64,000 nt of DNA from Tyto alba (taxonomy: Eukaryota; Chordata; Aves; Strigiformes; Tytonidae). Both the position numbers and the translations under genes were made by a program. The stretch spans positions 6,483,731 to 6,547,730 of the forward strand of contig NW_024881283.1 in the NCBI RefSeq assembly GCF_018691265.1, written 5' to 3'. Shown here piece by piece: positions 25,333 to 52,200 of this stretch. Numbering within the stretch: position 1 is the first letter of the stretch; each line of letters starts with the position of its first letter. The notes beneath the pieces are model-generated. The model was given only the letters and a program-made list of their open reading frames with translations. It did no database searches and was not told the DNA's origin.

Positions 25333-26506
25333 TATATCCTTCTGCAAGCATCCAAACTGCTTTAGAAGCAGTGGATAAACCGCAGAGAGGAGGCAAGCGC
25401 TAGCAGCCAAAGGCAGGAGCCAGCCGTTCCTTACCCAAGGCCTGGCCAGGAATTGCAAAAAATCGCCTGCGACCTGTTTGCAATCCTCCCTGCAGCTCCA
25501 GGCGGGGCAGAAAGGGAGCAGCCCCCCCTCAGAGCGCCGGGATCTTCGGCTGGCTCCAGCTCAGCCCGGTGACTCAGGGCTCAGCCTTTGGCGGCTCAGC
25601 GCTGGTTTATCTCCTGCCCTGCTGGAAACCAGGCGGATTGGGCCCGTTCCAGGCCAGGCAAGGTTCGTGCTCAGCGCAGATAAAGCGCCCCGTGAGCGCC
25701 AAGCACCGCTGGCACGCTTGGGTAGCATTAACCAGGAGAGAGGTGCCAAGCTCCCCTTGGTGCACGGGGGACCAGCCTTTGCGATTCAGGCACTTTCAGC
25801 TGAAAAACAAGCCGAAGCAGGAGGGACGAGGAGCTGCCCGAGGCCAGAGATGCAATGCTCGCCTCAGGACGCCTCCAAGTCCCCCTGGTGTGGAGGACAC
25901 AGGGGACAAACCGTGCTGGTTTGGCACCCGGGTGTCCCCAGGCCGAGGGTACTAGCCCAGGTTTTTGGTCTGCGCCAGCACAGGCGTTTGTACGGGGCAT
26001 CGCCCTGAGCCGCAGAAACTCGGCGAGGCCGAGCAGCTTCAGTCCTTGAAGCAGGACGTGCCTCCCCCGCCACAGCTCTCCGCTAGGTCAGGGGGCTGAA
26101 ATCCGGCAAATCCGGGATGAAAACTCCAGCCAGAGCACATCAGCCTCTGCTTTCACAGGCACCATTAGCCAGAGAGGCTGGAAGAATAACAAAGAGGTTG
26201 GAAGAATAGCACTGATGAGAAAGATCTCATAGAAACTATTCTTCTTCGCCTCATTTAACGATGAATTTGGTTATTTGTCCCAACTAATGGTTCCCAGAAA
26301 AATGGCTGTTTTCTGTGCGCAGCTCCAGGCTTGGAAAAATGTAATATGGAAAGATTATTCCGAGCTGGAAGAGCTGTTGCGGTGTTCCGGGAGAGCTGGG
26401 GGTTGCCTCTTCCCACCCTGCGCTCCCACAAGGACGGGGGCGCTTCCCAACGGGAATCTCCGCAGAGCTTCTCGCTATCGAATTTCTGCTGGAAAAGTAG
26501 CTTTAA

Positions 26507-26632
26507 AAAAAAAAAACAACCCAACAAACCAAACCAAAACAAACAAAAAACAAAAACAAAAAAAACCCAAAAACAAAACAAAACAAAAATAAACAAAACA
26601 CCCAAACCCCAAACAAAACCCAAACCAACCTG
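26507..26632. repeat. A-rich simple repeat
   Basis: About 125 bases of A runs broken by single or short C runs, of the (AAAAC)n and (AAACC)n kind. It has no gene content. It could be the tail of an old retroposon, but no element body was recognised next to it. Confidence 0.8.
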
Positions 26633-27099
26633 GTTTTGCTCCAGACTCATGGCTGAGATAAGGGGAAGACTTCAGACGCACAAATGGTGTTTACTCACTT
26701 TGTCTGTATCTTAAAAGCAAGAACCCCTTACCCTCTTGTCTTTTTCCTACCAAGATGGTATCGTTTCTGTGCTCTGTCTTCATTCATGTGGCTGGGGAAG
26801 AAAATAGAGAATAGATCTTGTCGAATACAGCCGGATGGGTCCTGGGAAGCTGGATGTAACCAAGGAACGAGGATCCTAGCAACAGGCTTGGCTGGGAGGA
26901 TTTAGAGACAGAAACAAAAGTAGGAGCGAACCAAACAATAGCAAAATCCCGTCTCCTTCCCATACGCACCAGACCCTGAAGCAGCACGATGGATGCTTCG
27001 ACCAGGCAGCTGCTAGCAGGAAATAAATCAGTTCCAGGCAGGAAAGGGTGCTCTCGTTGCTTTTTTTTTTTGTTTTTTTCCCCCCTTTCTTTTTTTCTT

Positions 27100-29098
27100 T
27101 AAGGCAAATAGAAAGTATCAGACACAGATGAGGATTTTTTAAAACACTTTTACAGTTGTCAGAGTTTTGTACAAATCAAAGCATCCCTTTTAAAATCTCA
27201 TTACAAACATACAAAGAAACAATGTTATTACTACAAATTATCAGCTACTCAACTGCATGATCAATTTATCACAATTAAAAAAACCCCAACATAATAGTAT
27301 ATACAGGGCCTTTCTCCCTCTATTTCCGTATCTTGAGGGAAGCAAAAAAGCAAAGCCCCCATTTAAAAAAAAAATCCCACCAATGTACCTCATTTTCTAA
27401 AAACATGTGAAGTATAAAATTAGGTGAGTATTTTTCTGCTGTCACACTCTGGCAAAGTGTAACAACTTTTTTTCTTTTTTTTTTTTTGTTTTCACATCAG
27501 AAGTCTCTTAAAAAAAAAACCCGAAAGAACAAAAAACCACATGGCAGAGTGTCTGATGCTGCAGCGTGCTCCTTCCATGCCGGAAGCCAACATCATCAAA
27601 AGAAAGTGCCTTTGAGTAAAATTATCTTTAGTAACAAAAAAAAAAAAAGGATGAAAAAAAAAAAATCACAATCTCTAGTTAAAATCTTAACAAAAACCCT
27701 GACAGAGCAGCCAGCCCTGCCTCAAAAGGGCGGTTTCTCCTGTTCACCACCTACCTTCGGCACCCTCCAGACTAAGGTTTCATCCCCTGCTCCTCTGCCC
27801 CGAGGATCTCCAAACCCTGAGATGTTTCTTCACACCCTAAAGGGAGCTGGGTGCAGGGAGGCCGAGGAGCTCCTGCCAGCCCGGAGCTGTGCGGTGCTTC
27901 CCCTCCCCGCAGCAGCCAAGTGCTTTTTATCCTGCCCCCCCCTCACCCCACGAGACGGAGCCTGGGGAGCACCCACCCCAGCTGGCCTCGCTGGAAGGGG
28001 CTGTGGTCTGGGTGCTGTTTCCGAGAAGCACATCCCTGTCACAGGGAACTTTCATAGCCCTTTTATTCTGCTGGCTTTTCATCAGCAGTGAGAAATGTCC
28101 CTGGAGAGCCCCAAGAAACACTCCCTGGCTTGGGTCGCTGCCTGAGTAAGCGCTTTCCCGGAGCCAACCTGGCCCCTACATCTCCAGCTGGAAGAGAGCT
28201 CTGGGGAGAAGAGGGCGAGCTCAACCCAGGGACTGAGGGGAACAGAGGGAACGTCCAAGCCTTGAACTCTCCTCGTGTAAAGCAACAGAGTAAAAGACGC
28301 TTGATCACATCAAGCTGTGGAATTCATCAAAGCCCCAGAGGTCACCAAGTAACCAGGGCTCCGGTGGGAATACGGGGTGGGTTTGGGTCTGTATCATTAT
28401 GCTCTGGCTCTCAACTCAAAAGCTATTGTAACAAAACAAGAAAACACAAAACCAGGCAGTTCGGTTTGCCAAATCGACACAGAAAAGAAGAAAAACAAAA
28501 CAAACCAAAACAAAAAACTTCCAAGATAAATACATAGCCCCCATTTTGGAAGCATCTTCAAAAAGCTGGATCAACCGTTCTCAGCAGTGGCACAACCTTC
28601 CAGTAACATCTGTTGGGCTGGTGATTTATCGGCTTCCTTTTGAAGAGGGAACAGTTCAAGAAAAATCAAGCTCCCACCACACGCAGCTCCCGTCTTATCT
28701 GCGTATCAACTGGCCATGGCTATTGCCTCACAGCAGCAGGTTGGGAACCAGCAGGAAGTCTCTAATGCAGCAGGTTCCTGTTTGCTAAAGAAAGGGTTTG
28801 GCAGTGGTAGTAACTGGTTAGGAAAGAAAAAAAACTTCTTCCAGAAAACAGTACTTTGGGGAGGGGGGGGTTTGGGACGGCTGGGACCTCTCCCCGTGAT
28901 TCAGATCGGTATTCAACAGAGATCGAAACCAGACCCGCTCAAGCATGCTGTCGAAAAGGCAACACACACCAGGCGTTTCCATCGAGTCCACGGCAGTGGG
29001 ATAGTGACAACACTGAGGTTTTGGCTTCCAGCGAGCAGGCAGGCCTCCTAGACTCCTTGGCTAATGCTGGGGAAAGCTCCCAGATTGGGGGTTTGGTT
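27100..29098 (-). other. FAM76A 3' untranslated region (extent inferred)
   Basis: Beyond the FAM76A stop codon the minus strand reads as unique, increasingly AT-rich sequence to about 27.1 kb, typical of a vertebrate 3' UTR. An AATAAA on the minus strand is at 28062-28067, which would give a UTR of about 1.05 kb. The UTR-like composition continues to about 27105, where the minus strand becomes A-rich without a canonical signal. Both ends are possible. Confidence 0.5.
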
Positions 29099-43119
<14,021 letters not shown>

Positions 43120-43130
<11 letters not shown>

Positions 43131-43620
43131 AGTGGGGCTGGGTCGGGGGAAGGGGCTGAGTCGGGTTAGGCCGGGCCCGGGCCCGGGGAAGGGGCTGGGC
43201 CGGGCCGGGCCGGGCCTGGCCTGGCCTGAGTTAAGCTGGGCCGAGCTGAATCAGGGGAATGAGCTGGGCTGAACCGGGTTAGGCCGGGCCTGGGCAAGGG
43301 CCTGAGTTAAGCTGCGCCGAACCGAGTCAGGGGAAAGAGCTGAGCTGTGCTGGGTTAGGCTGAGCCTGGGCCTGGGGAAGGGGCTGAGCTGGGCTGGGCT
43401 GGGCTGGGCTGAACTGGGTTAGGCTAGGCCTGGGCAAGGGCCTGAGTTGAGCCGGGCTGAGCCGAGTCAGAGGAAGGGGCTGAGTTGGTCTGGGCTGGGG
43501 GAAGTAGCTGAGCTGGGTCTGGCCAAGGCCAGGGGAGGGGGTTGAGTTGGGCCGAACTGGGGGGCTGAGCTGGGCTGGGCCTGGCCAGGCCAGGGCTGAG
43601 GGAAGGGTGAAGGGTGAAGG
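43120..43620. repeat. Degenerate G-rich repeat built on 'gggctgagctgggctg'
   Basis: Plus-strand repeats of GGGCTGAG, GGGCTGGGCTG and GGGCCTGGGCAAGG-type words. A larger period also recurs: the string 'cctgggcaagggcctgagtt' is found near 43288 and again near 43428. Copies are diverged. Non-coding. Confidence 0.75.
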
Positions 43621-44039
43621 AAGGGGGTGGCAGAGCTAAGCCGGGGCAGGATCCATAGCTGGTGTGTGTTAGGGAGGACAGGGCTTGGGGGAAATGCGGG
43701 CCAGGAGGAAGAGGGGAGGCTGGGTGAGGGCAGGGCTTGGCGGGGCTGGGGAGCTGCGGCGGGGAGGGTCGGGTCTCTGCGGAGGTGGGTGAAGGAGAGT
43801 GAGGTCTGGAGGAGGCGAAGGATGGAGAAGACTGTGGGGAGGAGGGGGTGTCTCTGCCTTGAGATGGAGCCGAGGGGGCAGCAGAGCCAGAAGGGCTGGA
43901 GACAGGGTCAGAGTGAAAACTGTGTCTGAAGGGCTGAGGAAGAGAGAATTGGAGGAAGAGGAAGGGAGAGTGAAGTGGGAGGTAGTGTCTGCAGTGAAAG
44001 GAAAAACCTTTACGTGAACTTGTTTCCCCCTTTGCTCTG

Positions 44040-44450
44040 ACTCCAGCCGCCACGAGCCCGCTGAGGGCAGCTGCTCCTCTGCGAGTCCCAGGCGCAGCCG
44101 AGGCTCCGATGGGCGCGGGTGGATCCCCCGCTGGTTTGGGGCAGGGTCTGCACTGCAAACCGCTCGCTCTGCTTCCACCGCAGCTGGGGTGCTGGAGCTG
44201 GCAGCTCCGGGCGCTGGGAGGGTTTGTCCCTGTGTCGTTTCAGGTGTGGGGTTGGATTCCAGTCGCTGCAGCAAGGGCAGATCATGCACTGGCGCGCACG
44301 CTGAATAGTTGCTTGGGTTTTTTTTTTGAAAAGAGTAGTTGTCATTTTTTTACAATGTGACACAGAACAGGTGCTGCGAGCTTATGTATATGCTGCCTGC
44401 CCAAATGAGTGGGGGAAATAAAGCATTTTGGAGTTAAAAGTTCACGGTGT
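44040..44450 (+). other. Candidate terminal part of a divergent plus-strand RNA
   Basis: An acceptor-like pyrimidine tract ending in 'ctctgactccag' at about 44046 is followed by unique sequence and then AATAAA on the plus strand at about 44416-44421. Together with the promoter at 43 kb this could be a short spliced divergent lncRNA. No conserved protein is encoded. Confidence 0.3.
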
Positions 44451-46334
44451 AGATCCGAGATTGAGTCACCAAAAGGCAGTAACCGCTCACAGTTGTGTTA
44501 ATAAACCCACAGTGATGTGACCTGGTCCGTTTTGTGCCTGTGTTGCCTGACATTCCTGTGTTCTTACACCCTTCTCTCAGACCATAAGGGATACCTTGAA
44601 ATCTTTGGGAAAACTTCTTTCTCCACCTTTTTTTTTTTTTTTTTAACACCAGATGACAGAGTATTCCCAGTCCTAGCTTGTGCAAGTGGTGAAGCTGAAA
44701 TATGAGATGCTCGCTGCAGTGCTCAGTCTTTCCCAAGAAGGACCGGGGGAGTGTCTTGGGTTTTTAGTAAGGCTGCGTGGGTGTGCATATTAAACTGAAA
44801 TTCTGCTGTGCTTGGCTACCTCGGGGACTAGTTATAATCACCGGGCAAATATGCTGTGTGTAGGAGAAATACTTAATTTCATGAAATTCATTGCATTGTG
44901 CTGGATGCTAGATTGTGATTGGGAAATATCAGCCGGTGAAAGCAGAAGGCAGAGCTTGGCAGAGGCGGCGGATGGCTTTAAACAAAACCCTCCTCACTGC
45001 TTAGGGGCTGCGATGCTCTGAGGAGAGGTTCTTGGGGAAATGGGGCGGAGGTGAAGGGCTGGGGCTGCCCAGCTTTCTGGGGCTTGACAGCGCACCTGGA
45101 AAACGTAAACGCCGCGAGCGATCTGTTACAAGAAATAAAACCTCCTAAAAGTCAGAGCGGGAGGGTGTGGGGGGGGCGAGTTGCAAATCTCCCGAGCTGA
45201 AGGGAGAGGAGCGATTTCGTTTCAGAACGTGAACAACAAACCTGCCAGAGCAGTCACGGTCGCCAAGGGAAAAACATTTGGCTAAGGAAGAGCATTTGTA
45301 AAGCTGCTACCGAAGGAAGTGTAATAAGAAACGTTTAGAAAGCCACTGCCTCGGTGATTTTCCAGGATAGCCTTGCTAGCAGGAGAGCAGTTTCTAGCTC
45401 TGCAGAGCTTGGGAGACCGTCCAGATCACACTGGATGTGACCATTTGTACCCCATAAAAGCTCCAGTTACTGTATTAGATAGAAAAAGCGAGATGACCTC
45501 CCCCTGGGTCGAACTTTTTGCCGCCCTAAAACCTCAGGGCTCTGTAACACGCATCCTTTTCCTCCGTGAACCACCCGGCTCTGCCCTGACCTGGCTCCAG
45601 AGACCCAGACCCCCAGGAGCCCCTTCCCCAGGGTGTAGCAGTTTTGTTGGGAGCTCATGATCAGCCCCCCCGGGGTCGTCTGGAGCATTTGGGTGCCAAG
45701 AAGTTGCCAAAGCAAGTTTGATTCAGCTGCAGTTCTTTGACACCGTCTGTGGTTCTCTGTAAATCACTAACAGATAATATTTTCATATTCTGGCTCTCTC
45801 CATGTCCCCTGCTTTCTGAATAATTACCTTGTTTTGTGCGAGCCATAAGAGGTTTTCACAGATAATTCATCCAGCACTGAAAAGCAGCCAGCTTTGGGGC
45901 TGGAGCACATTTTCTGGCCACCTGGCATTGCTGCACAGAGGTCTGCACTGGAGCGCAGCTGCCTCCGGAGGGAAGTGCCGTATCCAGGACAGCCGAGGGC
46001 AAGGCAAAAAACCAAACCCAGCTGAAATCCCAGCCGCCCTTCCTCAGAGAATAATTTAGCTTGGCAGAGTCAGCCCACCCTGAATTTCTGGATGTGTGGA
46101 CAGATTGATCCCGCAGATCTGGATGCTCTCACCCACAGAAAGGCCGTTTCACTGGAAACAAAACACCTCTCGGGAGCTGTTTGCAGCGGTGTGCTCTGTC
46201 TCAGCTCGCTCTCCGCGTCCTGGCCAGCGCTGGGCTCTGTGGGAGTGGGTGGGTTGGAGCCCAGTGTGGAGCTGGGATCGCCCCAAGGTTCCCATCCCCG
46301 TCCCGGGGGACGAGTTGATGCAGGGCAGCCAGGA
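44451..46334. other. No gene recognised
   Basis: Moderate GC with a T run at 44629-44644. No exon, repeat family or RNA gene was supported on either strand. Open frames are short or composition-driven. Confidence 0.5.
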
Positions 46335-46983
46335 GAAGTGATTGTCCCTGTGCCGGCTTATCTCGGCAGCTCCCAGATCCAGGCCACCAAAGATGCCAGG
46401 GTAATTGCTGGCATCGCCGTGCTGAGGGGCTTTGGGGAGACAACGTCAGCAGCCCTGCCCCACAGCCTCCAGCACCCTGATGAAGAGCGCAATGTCCTCG
46501 TCTTTAATAGGGGCGGTGAGGGGCGTCAGCGTCTTCATCGTAGACGGGGACAGTGTTGATGTGCAAGCCACAGTTAGGGACACTTATCTGGGAGGCGATG
46601 GCTTTGACAACCATTTGGTGGGTGTCTTCGTGGATAAATTCTTAAAGAAGCATCAAGAGATCATCAGGAAGGACAAGCGAGCTGTGTGAAGGCTCAGGAA
46701 AGCCTGTGAGGTGGCCAAACGGCCTCCCACCGCCAGCATGAAGGCCACCTGGGCTTGGACTGCCTCTAAAGGGAGCAGCTTGCAGGCAGATGTTACCCAT
46801 GCCCAGTTTAGGCACCTGAGCACCAATCTCCGGGGTGGCAGTTGCCAAGAAGGGGCAGCTGAACAAGGAGGAGACCCTGAAGGTAGCAGAGGACCACGAG
46901 AAATACTGAGCAGAGGACAGGGTGCAGAGCTGGAAGCTGGCCACTGAGGGCTACCTCAAGTCCTGTGCTTTCAGCGTGATGTC
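46335..46983 (+). pseudogene. Processed HSP70 pseudogene fragment
   Basis: Conceptual translation, changing frame, follows a cytosolic HSP70 (HSPA1/HSPA2/HSPA8 type). The first block, from about 46335, has VPAY followed by SQ-QATKDA and IAG, then ERNVL at about 46485. After a frameshift near 46510 a second block reads DTYLGGDGFDN, corresponding to the HSP70 DTHLGGEDFDN. KDKRAV is then followed by an in-frame TGA at 46687-46689 and RLRKACE-AKR. After an internal loss of roughly 130 codons a third block reads KGQLNKEE, EKY, a TGA at 46907-46909, then AED-VQ and CAF. No introns are present, there are at least two stops and one frameshift, and both protein ends are missing. HSP70 is an ATP-dependent chaperone; this copy cannot encode one. 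Which parent paralogue it came from cannot be decided by eye. Confidence 0.85.
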
Positions 46984-46989
46984 TTGAAC

Positions 46990-49010
46990 TACTTCACCCT
47001 GCAGACCAAGAAGAAGATGGGATTCTTCAGGAGCCATGCAGGAGGTAGGTGCCAAATCCTCTCAGCTTTCACTCTCCAGGTGGTGCTTGCTCTCTGTAAA
47101 GCACCAACCTCAGCTGATATTTCACCATCAAGGTATCAAATTTGGGGAGTTTCCTACATAGCTGGGAAGTTGGAAAGGCACGGTATGCAGGCAACGTGCC
47201 TCTTCCAAAGGAAGCCTTAAATGCATATCTTTAGGCCAGCTTTGCTTTCAATAAAAGGCAGGGTTTAGGGTGGTTGTTCTTTGCTATGCTTGGCGAAACC
47301 TGGAGTGGCTCTGAGGTTTGGGTGTCGGAAGTCTGGAGGTCACAGCTCACCTGGGCTGGGAGCCAGAACCCGAGGCTGGCTCTGTAAACAGCAAACCTCT
47401 CTTCAGGTATGTCCTTTCTTATTTTCTCTTTTTTCAAATATTATAAATAGATCTTTTTTTTTAAGTTCCCAGCCATCCTTAACTTACCCACGCTCAGAAC
47501 TGCCATCCCTAATGCCACAAATGCAAAATTTCATGGCTCCTGCTAAATGCTTCCTGGGGGTGCAAAACCTCCAGCTCTTGAAGCCACCTGTGTGTTCAGC
47601 AGCAAATTCAGAACATCACCTGCTCAAAGGGAGCCTGAAAGTCACGGTTCCCTGAAAGTCAAAGCATGTTTTATTGACTGCAGTCAAGAGAATCAAAGAT
47701 CTGGAGACCTGGACTCCCACAGAATAAACCACATTATTCCTGCGCAGTGATCATTTCTCTCCCAGACATGAATTCGAGTCAGCACCCCTGCTGAGAATGA
47801 TTAAAGACCACTTCAGAAATCAGTGCAGCAAATTGTAAAATAAGCAGGTGAACAAGTGAAAGAAAACAAGAAAATATTATGACCTGCCACCCTCAATTGG
47901 GAGCAATCACGTCGCCTGGAAGGAAGCGTTGCGCCCTGGGTGCCGCCAGCCAGCACCTGCAGCGAGGGAGCGCGGTGGATGACCCTTTGCTATACAAAAT
48001 AAGGGTGTAGCCATGAGGGAACGTCACTTCTCAATTACCAGAAACCCATTTTGGGGGAAGATGCAGCCTGTGCACATGCTGATGCAAGCCAGGGCTGACT
48101 TTTCCCCTTTTGTAGGCTCCCCTCCCCAGCTGTCCAGTTGCTAATTGGGCTCTCAAATTGGGAAGGCAGAACCTGGCAGTGCCAACCTCTCTCACTGGGA
48201 GCTCTGGGCTGCCTGCTCATGCTGCCTGCCTGGTTCCATCCCCAGGGTGGATACGAGCAGGGCACCAGAGCCCCAAAAATGAACCTTCACCCCGTGCTGA
48301 TATCCAGCCTGGACACCCCAAGAGCAATCCTGGCCTCACCAGCCCCTCGGCTCTCGGTCAGGCTTCCCCGTGGCCGTGCAGTTTTAGGGTAAAGCACTGG
48401 AGCAAGGGGAGACAAAAGGAGCAGGATAGCTCTGGGGTGGCAGCTCTGAGCCTGGCTGCTCCCCAGGAGGTTGGACAAACCCCCCCTGAAGTGTCCTGGA
48501 TGAAATGAGCTTGGGGTCTTCTTTGGGTCCAGTTGGACTCCCTCCATCCAGAGGGCTGCTGGCAGCACCATGGAAACTCCCAGAAGCTCTGCTTTCTGCC
48601 CAGATGGGTGGGGAAACTGAGTCACCAAGCACTGACCCATGTAGGAGCCTGGAGAGAGGCTGAGCAGAAGACCCAGGTGTCCCGAGAGGCACCAGGCGCT
48701 CTCTCTGGTGGGGGGCAGCTCTCTTCCTCCCGGCATGACACTGGGAAAGGACAGAGTCCAGTTGGGAACAACAGGGCTCTGAGCCCAGCCCAGCTTCTGA
48801 GAGAGGATTCAGGCTCCCTCCCACTTCTGAGGAAGGAGGGGTGGCACTGAAAATTCTGTGGTTAGGGCACACATAACCCAAACGGGTGAGCCTCGGCTGA
48901 GCACTGGGTGAAACTCATCACACTGAGGGCTGCAGAAGATCTGTGGTTGGCAGGACATGGGCTGGGGCTGGCGGAAGACACCCCTGCATGACAGACAGGA
49001 TCGCTTCTAC
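46990..49010. other. No gene recognised; downstream flank of peptidase copy A
   Basis: Unique sequence of mixed composition. It includes an isolated plus-strand AATAAA near 47249 and a T run near 47453-47463. No coding exon is supported. Confidence 0.5.
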
Positions 49011-49015
49011 AGGCT

Positions 49016-49021
49016 TTTATT
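49016..49021 (-). terminator. Peptidase copy A poly(A) signal
   Basis: AATAAA on the minus strand, about 185 bases after the stop codon of the copy A gene. Its context (cAATAAAAgc on the minus strand) resembles the matching site of copy B at 54921-54926, which supports both. Confidence 0.75.
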
Positions 49022-49203
49022 GCCAAAACGGTAAAACGCCTCTCCAGAGGGGTGGGAGCATCCTCTGACCTCTCACTTGAGCTGCCCTCCCCTGGCCCAC
49101 AACCACCTCCTGGGGCCCCACAGCCCTCTGCCAGCCCCCCCCCCCCATCAGGGGCTGCCCCGGGGGACATGGAAGGGACAGGGCACGCGTGGGCTGTGTC
49201 CCG

Positions 49204-52200
49204 TCAGGCCAGGATGGGGAAGGAGGCGGCGGTGGCCACGCCGCAGTTGTTGTCCTTCATGGCCATGAGGATGTAGCCGTCGTTGCCCCAGTACGTGGAC
49301 CAGGAGTTCTTGATGAGCCAGTAGCTCCTGCCGTGCAGGACCCCGTAGCCCACGGCCAGCACCGCGTGGTCCAGCGCTCCCGTCTCATTTCCTGGCCGGG
49401 AGAAGAAAACGGAGACATCTCAGTCCCCATCCCTTGGAGCTGCAGCGAGTGGCCTCGTATCCCCGTCTGGGAGCTTAGTAGGGAGGTAAATCCCACCCAG
49501 CAAATGTTTTTGCCTATCCCAACCCCAGTGAGCGGGACGTGAAGCCTCCTGGGTCACCCGGACTCACCGCAGCGGGGCTCCTCGTAGACGCCGTTGGCGT
49601 AGAAGGCGAAGGATTTGTGCGAGGCGTCGATGTTGACGGCCACGGGGCCGTGCTTGACCAGCGCAACCTTCAGCGCCGTGGCACTGCCCGGCTCCACGCT
49701 GGCGTAGCCGGCGAGTCGGGCCACCAGCTCCGACTGGTTGCAGTGGCAGTAGCCATTCTGGGGGGGGGGTGGAGGGAGGGGGGATTAAGGCTGAGGTGGC
49801 ACTGGGATCCCCGGGGCAGGTTGGGGGGGTGTGACCCACACTGATAAGGGTGAAGAGCAGCTGGGATGGAGCATCTATAAACCGAAGTATGCCTCCATCT
49901 GCTGATAAAGGGCTGATGGCTGATCTGGGAGAGGATTGGGGAGGGGGTGGCACTGCACCCCCCCCAACCCCCCCCAAAAGCGGTGCTGCCACCCTCACCT
50001 GCCCCAGGTAGGGCCCGTAGGACTCGGTGCTGGCGATGCCGCCGTGTTTCTTGATCCACTCGTAGGCTCGCCACTCCTCGCCCCCATCGCACGCCCGGTT
50101 CCCGAAGCCCCAGGAGCAGTCGATGAGGACTTGTTGGGACAGGGGGGTCAGCACGCCGGTCTGCGGGGACACACACACACACACACACACACTGCAGGGC
50201 CAGGGCCAGGCACCCTCAGGGCACCCCAGCCGCCCCCGTGGGGCACGGCCCCACTCTCACCTTGAGGAAGAGGGCACCCTCCATCGCGCCCGTCGTAGCG
50301 AAGCTCCAGCAGGACCCGCAGACGGCCTGATCCTTCACGGGGGTCACAGCGCCTGGGGACAGCGGGACGGGGGAGATGTTTCACAGGGCAGTGGAGGATG
50401 CTGGCTGTCCCCCCGCAAACCCCGGCGTGCACGGCTGACACACCCCCCCCCCCCCCCAGCCTCATGCACGCTCAGGGCTTGCACACCGGCGGTGCCAGCT
50501 CCCTCCTCACCATACAGCCGCCAGTCGAGGCTCTCGGGCAGGATGAGGCCGGCGTAGAGCTCGGTGGGGAAGGGCTGCCCGTTGTTGGGAGCCCCGCTCC
50601 GGCGACGGCCCCGCAGGGCGGCCAGCTCCTGGGGCGTGCGGTCGGCCAGGGGGTTCAGCGCCAGCGTGTAGGGGAGCGCGGCGCGGTTCCTCGAGTGCAC
50701 GAACCTGCAGCAGAGCAGAGATGCTGCGAGGGGGGAGCTGGGGACAGCGCTGGGCACCCCATCCCTGAGCCTCCCCCCCCCAAATCCATCCCCCTTGGCA
50801 TCCCATACCGCATGTTATGGATGAAGGTGCGCTTGCGATGCTCGTGCTCCTCCTCGCTGTTGTAGCTCTTCCCAAACCGCTCCTTGTAGCGGTGGAAGAG
50901 GTGGTGGTGGATGTGGTCCGTCTCCGGCGCCCTCCCCACAAACTCCTGCATGGGGTTGGCCACGATGCGGTGCTCGGGGCCGGCCGCGGGCCACTGCTCG
51001 CACTGCACCCCTGCCACGAGGCACGGACGGCGGCTGATGCCTCCCAAGCAGGGCTGGGTTCTCCCAGCCCCCCCAAAATACACAGCATGGTCACCCCTCA
51101 AACCACTGGGGCTGTCCGTCCCGTATAGACACGTGCACGCAGCGGGGATCTGCACCCACACCAGAGCTGGTTCTCAAGCACCCACTATCCCACCCAGCAC
51201 CCTGCGCTCCGGCATGGAGGAGCCAGCACTGCGAAAGCTCACACCCGCATCGCCCCAGCTATCAATATTAATTACATTTCTCCCATTTTTTTTTTTTTTT
51301 AACCCAGCCAAACCAATTAATGAAAATTATCAGGCTCTTAGGGAAAAAAAAAAAAAAAAAAAAAAAATTGGAAAGATGGATTTCAGTGGCAGCACCGGTC
51401 ACAGGCAGGGCTGTGGGGTGGCCAGGGACACTTACCCTCGGGGAGGTGGAAGACGCTGGGGGGGAAGCGGTGGCTGAAGGAGGAGTAGTCGATCTCGTAC
51501 TTGTCGTAGTGGGAGCCCAGGAGGGTGTTGAAGCCCCGCACCTCGTAGTGCAGGGGCACGGGGCCGCGGGCAGAGCTGCCCACCCGCAGCGTGTAGACGT
51601 TCTTTTTGTGACCCCAGTAGGAGACGTTCTGCCAGACGGCGCAGGGCTGCCCGCGGAATCGCTCCTCCCGCACCCGCTGGGCACAGCGCGTGTGTCAGGG
51701 ACCGGGGTGCTGCGCCGGCACCGCACCCCCGCTGAGCCGGGGGCACCCCGCAGCGATGGCACCCCGTCCTGCATCACGCCACGCTGGATGCAACCCCTCC
51801 ACCCCCCACAGCCACATCCAGCCTTGTATTTACCCATTCTCAGCCAGGGAAGGCTGCTCTGCTCATGCAGGGAGGCAGCTGTCAGACACCCCCTACCCAC
51901 GGGTGTCCCTTGTCCCCTCCCCTGCCCCATCCCGCGTCCTGGAGGACCGTGCCTGGGGCTCACCTTGAAGTTCTCCAGGCTGGGGAAGACACTCTGTGGG
52001 GCAATGAGGTCCCCGTCGGTGCCGTTGATGCGGAAGCACTTGCGGACGTTAATTTCTGTCTCCGTGGTCTCGGGCGTCACCTTGAAGCTGGCGCCAAAGG
52101 GCTCGATGGAGCCAAACTGGTAAGTGACCACTTGACCTGGGGACAAGGACAGCGCTAAGGTCAAGCCAAGCCCACGGGTCCTGGCATGGTGGTGGCTCCC

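Larger units (their letters stand above)
21481..27100. other. Intergenic region SESN2-FAM76A, no coding gene recognised
   Basis: About 5.6 kb between the SESN2 promoter and the 3' end of FAM76A. Contents seen: a C run at about 21627-21650, an A run near 21825-21847, a short 24-bp tandem duplication near 24028-24075, a plus-strand 3'-end-like sequence near 25.3 kb, and an A-rich repeat at 26507-26632. Open frames on either strand (for example plus 21906-22313 and 23271-23594) match no family I know and lack clear splice partners. Confidence 0.5.

Noticed and set aside
43424..44289. Long minus-strand Pro/Ser-rich open frames of 244 and 206 codons
   Set aside because: Complement of a G-rich degenerate repeat, low complexity, overlapping in two frames.
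46092..46559. Functional HSP70 or other chaperone gene
   Set aside because: Frameshift, two in-frame stops, a large internal loss and missing ends.
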